This document shows positions 18,421-25,766 of a stretch of DNA of 64,000 bases, in pieces; within the stretch, counting starts at the first letter, position 1, and each line of letters opens with the position of its first letter. This DNA is from Psychrobacter sp. UBA3962. GTDB taxonomy: Bacteria > Pseudomonadota > Gammaproteobacteria > Pseudomonadales > Moraxellaceae. A program made the position numbers and the translations under genes. The notes beneath the pieces are model-generated. The model worked only from the letters and a program-made list of their open reading frames with translations, did no database searches and was not told the origin of the DNA. The stretch is taken from the NCBI RefSeq assembly GCF_002385225.1, contig NZ_DGDC01000003.1, forward strand, positions 4,186 through 68,185, read 5' to 3'.

Positions 18421-19038
18421 TTAGTTAGATAAGTCGCATATAACATCAGTCATATTTGCGTTTTGTTGAGATGGATACAGTTCTAAACCTACTGCGGCCT
18501 CATCGTATTCGTTCTCATCACAAACCTCACAATCTTCGAAAGTAATTTTTGTGTTAGCTCTGAGTTTTCTTATTACTTCATCTACTGGCTTATCGATAAC
18601 GAAGTAAGGGGAATATATACCATTGGCAATACCACCTGCAAAACCAATCTTTTTGATTGGCATGCCATAATAAGTACCTACCACATTAAAGTGGGCATCA
18701 AAGTAAGAAGATTTTTTGGTAAAGGTGGAGCCAGAGCTTATCCCATTTATATCATAAAACTCAGTCTTTAAGTCGCTATCTACGAAAAGTTTATAGGCAC
18801 TTGGCAGTACAATTGTCCCCGGTTTAAAGGGGAGTTTATTACCTTTATATGTGCTTGATTTGTAAAAAGAATCGTAATTAGGGGTCATGCGTTTAAGCAT
18901 GATGTCTTGTTTGCTTAAGTCACATGCATTTTCCCATGGCTTGAAAAATGGAGTCCAGTCCACAGTCGAGGCTAAGCTAGCTTGGTTAAATAGCAAAGAA
19001 CCTAACAACAAGCCTAAAACTCTAAACGATTGAGACAT
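18421..19038 (-). CDS. predicted exported protein of unknown function inside the gcv operon
   Basis: I do not recognise a family. The first 23 residues form a signal peptide (hydrophobic GLLLGSLLFNQ, likely cut after SLA), so the mature protein of about 182 residues is periplasmic or secreted. Four cysteines are visible in the mature part: one near residue 39, a CEVC pair near 171-174, and one in the final VICDLSN. Two disulfides are therefore possible. The coding DNA is more AT-rich than gcvT or gcvH. It sits between gcvT (33-base gap) and gcvH (24-base gap), with AAGGAG six bases before ATG, so it should be translated from the same riboswitch-controlled transcript. Confidence 0.7.
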   Translation of the reverse strand: MSQSFRVLGLLLGSLLFNQASLASTVDWTPFFKPWENACDLSKQDIMLKRMTPNYDSFYKSSTYKGNKLPFKPGTIVLPSAYKLFVDSDLKTEFYDINGISSGSTFTKKSSYFDAHFNVVGTYYGMPIKKIGFAGGIANGIYSPYFVIDKPVDEVIRKLRANTKITFEDCEVCDENEYDEAAVGLELYPSQQNANMTDVICDLSN

Positions 19039-19071
19039 ACAGCACTCCTTAAAGCCAAATATGAGAATTAA

Positions 19072-20217
19072 TTAATCAAACTGCTTTTCGCCATTACGTA
19101 CGAAAGGTAGCTTTAATACACGAACATCGACAAATTTACCTTTGCCGCGCAAATCTACTTGTACTGTGTCTTCATCAGTCACTGACTCTGGAATACGAGC
19201 GATGGCGATAGACTGCTTTAGGCTAGGGGAGAAGGTACCACTGGTGATAATACCTGTGGTTTCTTTATCTGTACCTTGATTGATAGTTACTGTCATGCCT
19301 TCACGCAGGACGCCGCGGGTCTCTAATAATAGGCCCACTTGTTTCATAGCGCTGCCGTCTTCTTTGGCTTGTTTGCGTTTTGCAGTTAAGGCTTCACGGC
19401 CAACGAAATCACGGTCATCTTTAAGCGCTAGGGTCCAGCCCATATTGCACTCATAAGGACTAATAGTTTCATCCATATCATGACCATATAGGTTCATACC
19501 GGCTTCCATACGTAACGTATCGCGAGCACCCAAACCTGCTGGTTTGACACCCTGATCTAGCATTAGCTGATAAAATTCTGCAGCATTGTCGCCGGGTAGG
19601 ATAACTTCAACGCCATCTTCACCAGTATAACCGGTACGGGCCACAAACCAGTCGGCTGCTTCTGTGTCTGCTAAGTCCGCACCCACAAAAGGCTTAAGGC
19701 CATCTAAGATGTCAGACCAGCTTGGCTTGGCTTGTTTTAATTTAGCCACAGCGTTAGGTCCCTGAATGGCTAAAATAGCCAGTTCAGGACGTTCAGTTAA
19801 GGTAACCTCAAAGTTTTCGGCTACTTTATTAAATTGAGCCAAATCTTTATCGCGAGTAGCAGCGTTAGAGATGATGCGGTATTGAGTCTCGTCCTCATTC
19901 ATTAAATAAACGATTAAGTCATCAATGATGCCGCCCTCAGCATTTAGCATGCCTGAGTATAGAGCTTTACCTACAGTTTTAAGTTTGGCAACATCGTTTG
20001 CTAACAGTTTTTGCAACCAAGCTTTAGCTTCAGCGCCTTCCACATCGGTAATGACCATGTGTGACACATCAAACATACCCGCATCGGTGCGGACTGCTTC
20101 GTGTTCATCAATCTGAGAGCCATAATGAATAGGTAGTTCCCAGCCTGAGAAATCTACAATTTTACCGTTATTGTCCACGTGTGACTGATAAAGAGAAGTA
20201 CGTTGTAAAGTGGTCAT
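19072..20217 (-). CDS. gcvT: aminomethyltransferase, T protein of the glycine cleavage system
   Basis: Folate-dependent T protein that releases ammonia from the aminomethylated H protein and forms methylenetetrahydrofolate. The 381-residue sequence has the N-terminal DFSGWELPIHYGSQIDEH, the catalytic-region motif DAGMFDVSHM, and conserved RTGYTGEDGVEV and GLGARDTLRMEAGM. AAGGATTTGTC precedes the ATG. It is the first gene after the riboswitch leader at 20376-20783 and is expected to be induced by glycine. Confidence 0.98.
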   Translation of the reverse strand: MTTLQRTSLYQSHVDNNGKIVDFSGWELPIHYGSQIDEHEAVRTDAGMFDVSHMVITDVEGAEAKAWLQKLLANDVAKLKTVGKALYSGMLNAEGGIIDDLIVYLMNEDETQYRIISNAATRDKDLAQFNKVAENFEVTLTERPELAILAIQGPNAVAKLKQAKPSWSDILDGLKPFVGADLADTEAADWFVARTGYTGEDGVEVILPGDNAAEFYQLMLDQGVKPAGLGARDTLRMEAGMNLYGHDMDETISPYECNMGWTLALKDDRDFVGREALTAKRKQAKEDGSAMKQVGLLLETRGVLREGMTVTINQGTDKETTGIITSGTFSPSLKQSIAIARIPESVTDEDTVQVDLRGKGKFVDVRVLKLPFVRNGEKQFD

Positions 20218-20375
20218 GACAAATCCTTGTGATTAGTAATAAAAGCAATTAACAAACTAGTTGAACAACTACTGTATCGTAAACGATTTAGATCAAAAAT
20301 ATGAGGTTATAAAATCAAGTCTAACTGCATTGTAGTAAAGTATGCTTCATAAAGGGTATAAAAAATAAAGGGCAT

Positions 20376-20453
20376 AAAAAAAGGCAAATAAGTCGACGAG
20401 TCATTATCTTTATCAGTAAATACCGATAAAGAGTCTCGAATTACTTATTTGCC
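20376..20453 (-). terminator. riboswitch-associated intrinsic terminator before gcvT
   Basis: On the minus strand GGCAAATAAGT (20453-20443) pairs perfectly with ACTTATTTGCC (20393-20383), followed by seven T (20382-20376). An inner CTTTATC/GATAAAG stem fills the loop. It begins two to three bases after the 3' arm of P1 of the second glycine aptamer, so it is the likely expression platform. Glycine binding would be expected to favour read-through into gcvT. Confidence 0.88.
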
Positions 20454-20553
20454 CCATCTGTCCTGTTACCTGAGATTTTCGATAGTGGCTTATTACCGCT
20501 ATCTTCTCCCCTTCGGTGGGTACTTATAATATTAAGCACCACTCTCCAGATTT
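20454..20553 (-). promoter_or_regulatory. glycine riboswitch, second (3') aptamer
   Basis: Read on the minus strand it has the glycine aptamer core in order: P1 arm ATCTG, GGAGAG, CCACCGAAGGGG, TCTCAGGTAA, GGACAG, and the closing P1 arm CAGAT. These match the conserved words of the gcvT-type glycine riboswitch. P1 pairs over five bases. It is followed directly by an intrinsic terminator and then gcvT, about 240 bases downstream. Confidence 0.93.
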
Positions 20554-20664
20554 GTCATTGTTGTCCTAGCTTAGCTGCCCTAAATATAAATTTATAATCT
20601 ATATAAAAGCTAAGACACAGACCCTTCCCTACATGATGTTATAACATGCGGTGGGTTAATGAGT

Positions 20665-20784
20665 TATTCAGTCCGGTTACCTGAGCGATTGGCAGGGTGC
20701 TTACGCCTTCGGTGGCAGTCGAGTTTAATAACCCTAGTTTAATAACAATATAGGGTCAAAAAGGCCACTGCGCTCTCCTGAAAA
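20665..20784 (-). promoter_or_regulatory. glycine riboswitch, first (5') aptamer
   Basis: On the minus strand P1 arm TTCAG leads into GGAGAG, then CCACCGAAGG, then GCTCAGGTAA, CCGGACTG and the closing arm CTGAA. These are the conserved glycine aptamer elements in the right order. The second aptamer lies about 115 bases downstream, much further than the short linker normal for tandem glycine riboswitches. The intervening segment holds a seven-pair stem (CTTAGCT/AGCTAAG at 20608-20614 and 20570-20576) and a 12-bp palindrome at 20636-20647. Confidence 0.92.
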
Positions 20785-20792
20785 ACGCCCTT

Positions 20793-20821
20793 ATTATGAA
20801 AGGTGCGAAACTATTTTACAA
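20793..20821 (-). promoter_or_regulatory. candidate promoter of the gcv riboswitch transcript
   Basis: On the minus strand TTGTAA (20821-20816) and CATAAT (20798-20793) are 17 bases apart, resembling a sigma-70 promoter. Transcription would start at about 20785, immediately before the P1 arm of the first aptamer, which supports the call. Confidence 0.6.
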
Positions 20822-21191
20822 GTCACAAATTCTAAGTACTGTGCTCGTTTTGATAAAACCCCCTCAATAATAGGGTTTAGGCTACAAAATAAAAGTGAAG
20901 TCTCAGGCAGTTATTTACCTAAATTATAAATTTAGCCTAAGCAGATTAAAACAAAATCAAATTTATGTTTCATCTTACATTGAGTTTAATAGCAGATTAT
21001 TAGTACATTGGTTATCATAAGCAGTTATAAGCAACTTTTATTGGCATCCTGCTGTATTATATAACCTTACTTAGACTGTCTAGCCTAATTAGATTGTATA
21101 GCCTAATCTGACATTCTAATACGGGTTAAACATAAGACCCCTACATAAATAGACTCGTACCCAAATAGAAAATAGCAAAAGGTAACCTGCA
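20822..21191. other. intergenic region between gcv promoter and ycgL
   Basis: This 370-base AT-rich stretch separates the divergent gcv and ycgL transcripts. No gene, RNA element or strong repeat was recognised. It presumably holds the ycgL promoter and any upstream gcv regulatory sites. Confidence 0.4.
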
Positions 21192-21512
21192 ATGCATTGT
21201 GATATTTACAAATTTCCTAAACACAGCGAAATGTACGTCTATATAGCCAGACCTGACTATCCTGATGACACCGATGAGATTAAAGATTGGCTAGGCGTAT
21301 TACCCAAAGAGCTACGTAAAAGTTTGGGGGAAGCTAAGTTTTTAATGCATCTAGATTTAGCAGAGACCAAAAAATTAGCCCGAGTCGATAAAAATGAAGT
21401 AATAGAAAAGCTAAACTCGCAAGGTTATTTTGTACAAAGCCCACCGTCAGACGTTTTATTGGCCCAAGCGCAAGCTCGAATGAAAGAGGCACAGGATAAG
21501 CGTTACGATTAA
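21192..21512 (+). CDS. ycgL: YcgL-domain protein
   Basis: Small protein of 106 residues and unknown function with a complete YcgL domain: MHCDIYKFPKHSEMYVYI at the N-terminus, LPKELRKSLGEAKFLMHLDL in the middle, and LNSQGYFVQSPPSDVL near the end. AAAGGTAACC precedes the ATG. In pseudomonads this gene is usually next to rnd; here rnd lies about 10 kb away with the gcv locus between them. Family assignment is firm; function is not established. Confidence 0.88.
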   Translation: MHCDIYKFPKHSEMYVYIARPDYPDDTDEIKDWLGVLPKELRKSLGEAKFLMHLDLAETKKLARVDKNEVIEKLNSQGYFVQSPPSDVLLAQAQARMKEAQDKRYD

Positions 21513-21766
21513 TTGTCAAAATTTAACTTTTTCAATTAATGTAGAAAACATTTAAAATAGATCCTAGTCGCTCACTATATAAGTTGAGGACTGAGATAAA
21601 GAAGGCGCTGTTGGCTATTATTGCTTGCTGTGATTTGGTTTATTATTAACTGAGTCGTGGTAGAATATGCCAACTTAAGCATGACCTATTACTGTTTGCT
21701 AATAACTAAATAGAGTACAGCAGTAAGTTTAATTTAACTTTAATTGACTAGTAGACTGAGCATTGC

Positions 21767-22480
21767 ATGGAATGGTTACGCAATATTGTTATTAATTTGC
21801 CGCTGGATGAAATCAGCGATTCAGTGAGCCGACTGACAATTTGGTGGAGTCACTTAGTGGCTGACGTGCCAGCAGATATGTTACCAATATATGCCTATGT
21901 CGGATTTTCTGCCATTGTGCTTTTATTATGGCTGTTTATCGTTAGAATTCTGCCCAGTCCTTTAGGCGGCATGAGCTGGCTAGCTTTGTTTTCCATTTTA
22001 TTGGCACCAGGGTCTGCTGCGGGTAATACCGGTGAAGTGGCTCCTGCCAGCATTGGCGTAGTCTACGGTATCTTAATGAAAGATCCGGGACTGGCACTGC
22101 GTAGTCTACTACCCATTTTAGTGGTATTTGCTGTTGGACTGGTACTGGGTTTTATTTGGCAAATGATTAGAAATATTGTTGAAAAAAGTGCGGATCAATC
22201 CCGTCAACAGGCTTTGGCCGACGAAAGAGCGAACATGCAGCTGGCCTCAGCCAATTATGTTGATCTGGTACAGGGTGATGAGGCTGTAAAGAAAGAGCCT
22301 GAGCTAATTAAACAAAAGCGTGAAGTGCCAGGGCATAAAAAAGAAGTGCCTGTGGCGAAAGAAGCGGCAACAGATAGCTCGTTCAAAGACAGTTCTGATG
22401 CTGCTCTAAGCAAAAAAACTGACCCAACAAAGCCGACTAACAAACCTACAGCCGTTGATGTTAATAAGAAAGACTCTTAG
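21767..22480 (+). CDS. membrane protein with charged C-terminal tail, unknown function
   Basis: A 237-residue protein with an amphipathic N-terminal segment and about three hydrophobic helices (IYAYVGFSAIVLLLWLFIV, GMSWLALFSILLAPG, and LRSLLPILVVFAVGLVLGF). A long cytoplasmic tail of about 100 residues rich in K, E, A and P follows. The NTGEVAPASIGVVYGILMKDPG loop between the helices appears to be the most conserved-looking part. I do not recognise a named family. It lies 287 bases before the MoxR and VWA genes on the same strand, but a hairpin between them suggests separate transcription. Confidence 0.7.
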   Translation: MEWLRNIVINLPLDEISDSVSRLTIWWSHLVADVPADMLPIYAYVGFSAIVLLLWLFIVRILPSPLGGMSWLALFSILLAPGSAAGNTGEVAPASIGVVYGILMKDPGLALRSLLPILVVFAVGLVLGFIWQMIRNIVEKSADQSRQQALADERANMQLASANYVDLVQGDEAVKKEPELIKQKREVPGHKKEVPVAKEAATDSSFKDSSDAALSKKTDPTKPTNKPTAVDVNKKDS

Positions 22481-22535
22481 TGGGTTTGACTGTGACTCTC
22501 ATATTACTTACAACATTACCTAAATAAAATTATAT

Positions 22536-22570
22536 AGAGGTCAGCAGTAAATACTGTTGGCCTCTAAAAT
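22536..22570 (+). terminator. hairpin after the membrane protein gene
   Basis: A 13-pair stem AGAGGTCAGCAGT/ACTGTTGGCCTCT with two G-U pairs and a four-base loop, followed by AAAATTTTC. The stem is strong but the T tract is weak, so termination is probable rather than certain. Confidence 0.55.
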
Positions 22571-22767
22571 TTTCAACCCTCCATTCTTTCTTCCAAAAAA
22601 ACAAACTCTGTAAGTAAAGTAATAACGTGATGTTAAAAAAGTAGTTTGATATTTGTTCAGCTATCTAATATGTTAATAGCAGCATTAAATAAACCCTTAT
22701 AAATCAAAATTCTGCTTACTGCCTATTTTAATCTTCCATACACAATAAAATTAGCGAGATAATAATT

Positions 22768-23643
22768 ATGACGCAATCCAATAATGATGCTCAGAATCCG
22801 AGTAAAGAGTTTACTGGTACCCAAAGCTATATTGCTACTGATGATCTGCAATTAGCGGTCAATGCGGCCATCACTTTGCAAAAGCCGTTGTTGATCAAGG
22901 GCGAGCCTGGCACTGGTAAAACCTTATTGGCTGAAGAAGTGGCACAGAGTTTGGGTATGCCACTGATTACTTGGCACATTAAGTCAACGACTAAAGCTGA
23001 GCAGGGCTTATATGAATACGATGCCGTATCACGCCTGCGTGACTCACAATTGGGTGATGACAAAGTGTACGATATCAATAACTACATTAAGCCTGGTAAG
23101 TTGTGGGAAGCGTTTACCTCAAATGAGCGCAGTGTGTTGTTGATCGATGAAATTGATAAGGCCGATATCGAATTCCCGAACGACTTGCTACATGAGCTAG
23201 ATAAGATGTCGTTTTATGTTTATGAGACAGGTGAGACCATTACTGCCGATAAGCGCCCTGTAGTTATCATCACCTCAAACAATGAAAAAGAGCTGCCTGA
23301 TGCTTTCTTACGTCGTTGCTTCTTCCACTACATTGACTTCCCAGACGAGCAAACCATGCGTCAAATTGTCGATGTTCATTTCCCAAATATCCAAGAGAAA
23401 TTGGTCAATGATGCGTTAGATATCTTCTATAAGCTACGCAACTTGCAAGGTTTGAAAAAGCCGCCCTCAACTTCTGAATTGGTAGACTGGTTAACTTTAC
23501 TATTGGCTGATGATATGGCGCAGCAAGAGTTGGAAGAGAACTTACGAGGTGAGAAGTCTATTCCTCCTTTGTATGGCGCCTTACTTAAAAATGAAGCAGA
23601 TATTACCTTGTTGCAGCGCTTTGCCAATATGATGCGTCGCTAG
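22768..23643 (+). CDS. MoxR-family AAA+ ATPase
   Basis: AAA+ chaperone-like ATPase of 291 residues. Walker A is GEPGTGKT at about 45-52 and Walker B LLIDEID at about 124-130. Sensor-type VIITSNNEKELPDAFLRRC follows, then a C-terminal lid domain. MoxR proteins act with a von Willebrand factor A partner to assemble or activate metalloenzymes or complexes. The VWA partner is encoded 99 bases downstream on the same strand, which strongly supports a functional pair. The target is unknown. Confidence 0.93.
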   Translation: MTQSNNDAQNPSKEFTGTQSYIATDDLQLAVNAAITLQKPLLIKGEPGTGKTLLAEEVAQSLGMPLITWHIKSTTKAEQGLYEYDAVSRLRDSQLGDDKVYDINNYIKPGKLWEAFTSNERSVLLIDEIDKADIEFPNDLLHELDKMSFYVYETGETITADKRPVVIITSNNEKELPDAFLRRCFFHYIDFPDEQTMRQIVDVHFPNIQEKLVNDALDIFYKLRNLQGLKKPPSTSELVDWLTLLLADDMAQQELEENLRGEKSIPPLYGALLKNEADITLLQRFANMMRR

Positions 23644-23742
23644 TTAACAGATAACTAAAAATCTGATATTGATCAACTGTGATTTTGGCCCAGTAATTGG
23701 ATATATCGATCTGGGCCAGCCAAATCAAAAGGCTAGGCTGCT

Positions 23743-24975
23743 ATGTTTGTAAAACTGTTTTACACCTTGCGCACTTATGGGGTGCCGGTGAGTACGCGTG
23801 AGCTGCTCGACTTAAATGCTGCGCTTGATAAAGGGTTGATGCGTCAGCCGCACCCTGACTTTCCTGAAGATAAAGATTTATGGTATTTCGCTAGCCGCGA
23901 GGATATGTATCGGCTGATTAAGCTGTGCATGGTTAAAGATGAGCGCCACTTCGATAAGTTTGACCGAGCCATGGCTGACTATTTCGATGGCGTGGACAGC
24001 TTAGATATTGATGAATTGATGGCGAAGCTAACCGATATCCCCAAAGAGTGGTTGGAGCTGAAACTTGATCCCAAAAACTTAACCGAAGAGCAGCGCCGAT
24101 TGCTGAAGAAATATGGTTCGCTTGAAGAGCTGATGAAGGCCCTTGAGGAGCGTTTAAAAGAGCAAAAAGAGCGCCATCAAGGGGGCAGTAAGTGGGTAGG
24201 GACTGGTGGTAGTTCGCCCTTTGGCGCTTATGGGGATCACCCTGAAGGGGTGCGTGTCGGGGGTGAGTCACGCAAGCGCAGTGCGGTTAAAGTCTGGGAG
24301 CAGCGCAAATACCGTGATTTAGATGACGATAAGCAGTTGGGTACCCGCCAACTACAAATGGCGCTACGAAATCTGCGTCAATTTGCTCGTACCGGTAGTG
24401 CTGATGAACTGGATGTGAAAGAAACCATAAAACGCACAGCACAAAAAGGGGTGCTTGATATTCATATGCAGCCTGAGCGTCGCAACCGAGTAAAAGTGCT
24501 TATGTTATTCGATGTCGGCGGCAGTATGGATATTCACATCGAAGCGTTAGAGAAGCTTTTCTCTGCAGCCAAGAATGAGTTTAAAACCCTAGAGTTCTAC
24601 TATTTCCACAACTGTCTTTATGACTTTGTCTGGAAAAACAATCAGCGCCGGCACGCAGAGCGCACACCGACCATGGATCTTTTACAAAAGTATGGCCGTG
24701 AGTATCGTGTCATTTTCGTTGGTGATGCCTCCATGTCGCCTTATGAGCTATTTTCGGTAGGTGGTAGTGTGGAATATATGAATGCTGAGCCGGGAGCTGT
24801 CTGGCTCAAGAGGGTGACGGATCATTTTGATAAAGTGGCTTGGCTTAACCCTGAAGATCCTGCCTACTGGAATTACACCCACACTATAGGTGAGATTAAA
24901 AAGTTGATGGAGGGCCATATGTATCCGATGACTCTACATGGCGTGGAAGAAATGACCGGGTATTTAGCAAGATAA
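23743..24975 (+). CDS. VWA domain-containing protein, CoxE-like
   Basis: A 410-residue partner of the MoxR ATPase. The N-terminal half is helical and highly charged (residues 100-145 are E/K-rich). A Gly-rich segment around 150-175 follows. The VWA domain starts near 250 with a MIDAS motif DVGGSMD (D257), where the usual DxSxS reads DxGxS. FVGDASMSPYEL supplies a second MIDAS-type element. CoxE-like proteins with MoxR partners are known in CO dehydrogenase maturation, but no such enzyme is nearby, so the client is unknown. Confidence 0.9.
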   Translation: MFVKLFYTLRTYGVPVSTRELLDLNAALDKGLMRQPHPDFPEDKDLWYFASREDMYRLIKLCMVKDERHFDKFDRAMADYFDGVDSLDIDELMAKLTDIPKEWLELKLDPKNLTEEQRRLLKKYGSLEELMKALEERLKEQKERHQGGSKWVGTGGSSPFGAYGDHPEGVRVGGESRKRSAVKVWEQRKYRDLDDDKQLGTRQLQMALRNLRQFARTGSADELDVKETIKRTAQKGVLDIHMQPERRNRVKVLMLFDVGGSMDIHIEALEKLFSAAKNEFKTLEFYYFHNCLYDFVWKNNQRRHAERTPTMDLLQKYGREYRVIFVGDASMSPYELFSVGGSVEYMNAEPGAVWLKRVTDHFDKVAWLNPEDPAYWNYTHTIGEIKKLMEGHMYPMTLHGVEEMTGYLAR

Positions 24976-24988
24976 CAAAGGAAAAAAA

Positions 24989-25507
24989 TTGAGAAAGTTT
25001 AATACAGACAGACAAAAGCTAACTGTTACAGTAGCTGTAGGTGCGTTAATGATGGCTGTTTTAACGTCTGGCTGCAGCAACGCTGAAAAAGGTAGCCAGT
25101 CTGTTTCGCAAGACTATGATGAGGCGTTTGTGGGGATGTGTTTTAATGATGCCAATCCTGAAGATACTGGGATCGATGAGAGTTCAAATGTAGCCATTAC
25201 CCATCTTGCTTTAGAACCTTTGTCGTGTGAAGTGCCACATGATAATGAAGTTTATTATATCCATCGACTGCCTGCCAATGCTGAGGCTCAGCTTGGAAAA
25301 GATGAGTTCTTTGAAGATATGCTTGATGTCTGTGAAGATGAGTTTGAGGACTATATCGGTAGCAGCTATCAAGACTCTTATTATGAAATGTCGGTTTTAT
25401 TTCCTACTACCGAAAGCTGGAAGTTAGGACATAGAAACGCCATATGTTACGCTTTTCATCCTGCGGCGAAAAAATTAGATTTTGAGTTAAAAGGCGTTGA
25501 TGAATAG
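24989..25507 (+). CDS. lipoprotein with septum-formation-like domain
   Basis: A 172-residue predicted lipoprotein with lipobox LTSGC at about residues 25-29. The mature part has the pattern VGMCFND, then PLSCEVPHDNEVYYIHRLP, a cysteine-containing CEDEFEDYIGSS, and a C-terminal LFPTTESWKLGHRNAICYAF. This arrangement (cysteines flanking PHxxEVY and PTxxSWxxGxR-C) resembles the septum-formation domain common in actinobacterial lipoproteins; the match is from motif memory. The start is TTG with AAAGGA six bases upstream. It lies 13 bases after the VWA gene, so the three genes probably share a transcript. Confidence 0.72.
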   Translation: MRKFNTDRQKLTVTVAVGALMMAVLTSGCSNAEKGSQSVSQDYDEAFVGMCFNDANPEDTGIDESSNVAITHLALEPLSCEVPHDNEVYYIHRLPANAEAQLGKDEFFEDMLDVCEDEFEDYIGSSYQDSYYEMSVLFPTTESWKLGHRNAICYAFHPAAKKLDFELKGVDE

Positions 25508-25591
25508 CGGGCTTAGACTCTGTTAAAAGCTGTAACAGCTCATAAATTATTAGCTGAACTATTTAAGCCAAATCATTTGCTAAATTGGACC

Positions 25592-25629
25592 ACTGTTCTT
25601 ATAATTCGCTCCTTTTTTATAAGTTCAGT
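25592..25629 (+). other. stem-loop in the gap before carboxynorspermidine decarboxylase
   Basis: CTTATAA and TTATAAG form a seven-pair stem, extended past a 2x2 internal loop by ACTG/CAGT. The loop carries CGCTCCT followed by T's. It could end the preceding lipoprotein transcript or be part of a leader for the decarboxylase gene. The same CGCTCCT word recurs at 25758-25764 next to the ribosome-binding site. Confidence 0.4.
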
Positions 25630-25751
25630 GACGTACTATTGTTTAAACTTGTACTTAAATCAGTACTAAAAATCAATCACTTCCGCTATTGTAATTAAGC
25701 AATAGCTGCCATATATAACTGTAGACGCTTGCTTCATATCAGCTACTTAAT

Positions 25752-25766
25752 ATAGGACGCTCCTAT
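25752..25766 (+). promoter_or_regulatory. inverted repeat covering the nspC ribosome-binding site and start codon
   Basis: ATAGGA and TCCTAT flank a three-base loop. The first arm holds the AGGA ribosome-binding site and the second runs into the ATG at 25765. Folded in RNA this would mask initiation. The stem is short (six pairs), so it may only tune translation. Confidence 0.45.

Noticed and set aside
23933..24271. Minus-strand reading frame of 112 codons
   Set aside because: Antisense to the VWA protein gene and without recognisable features.
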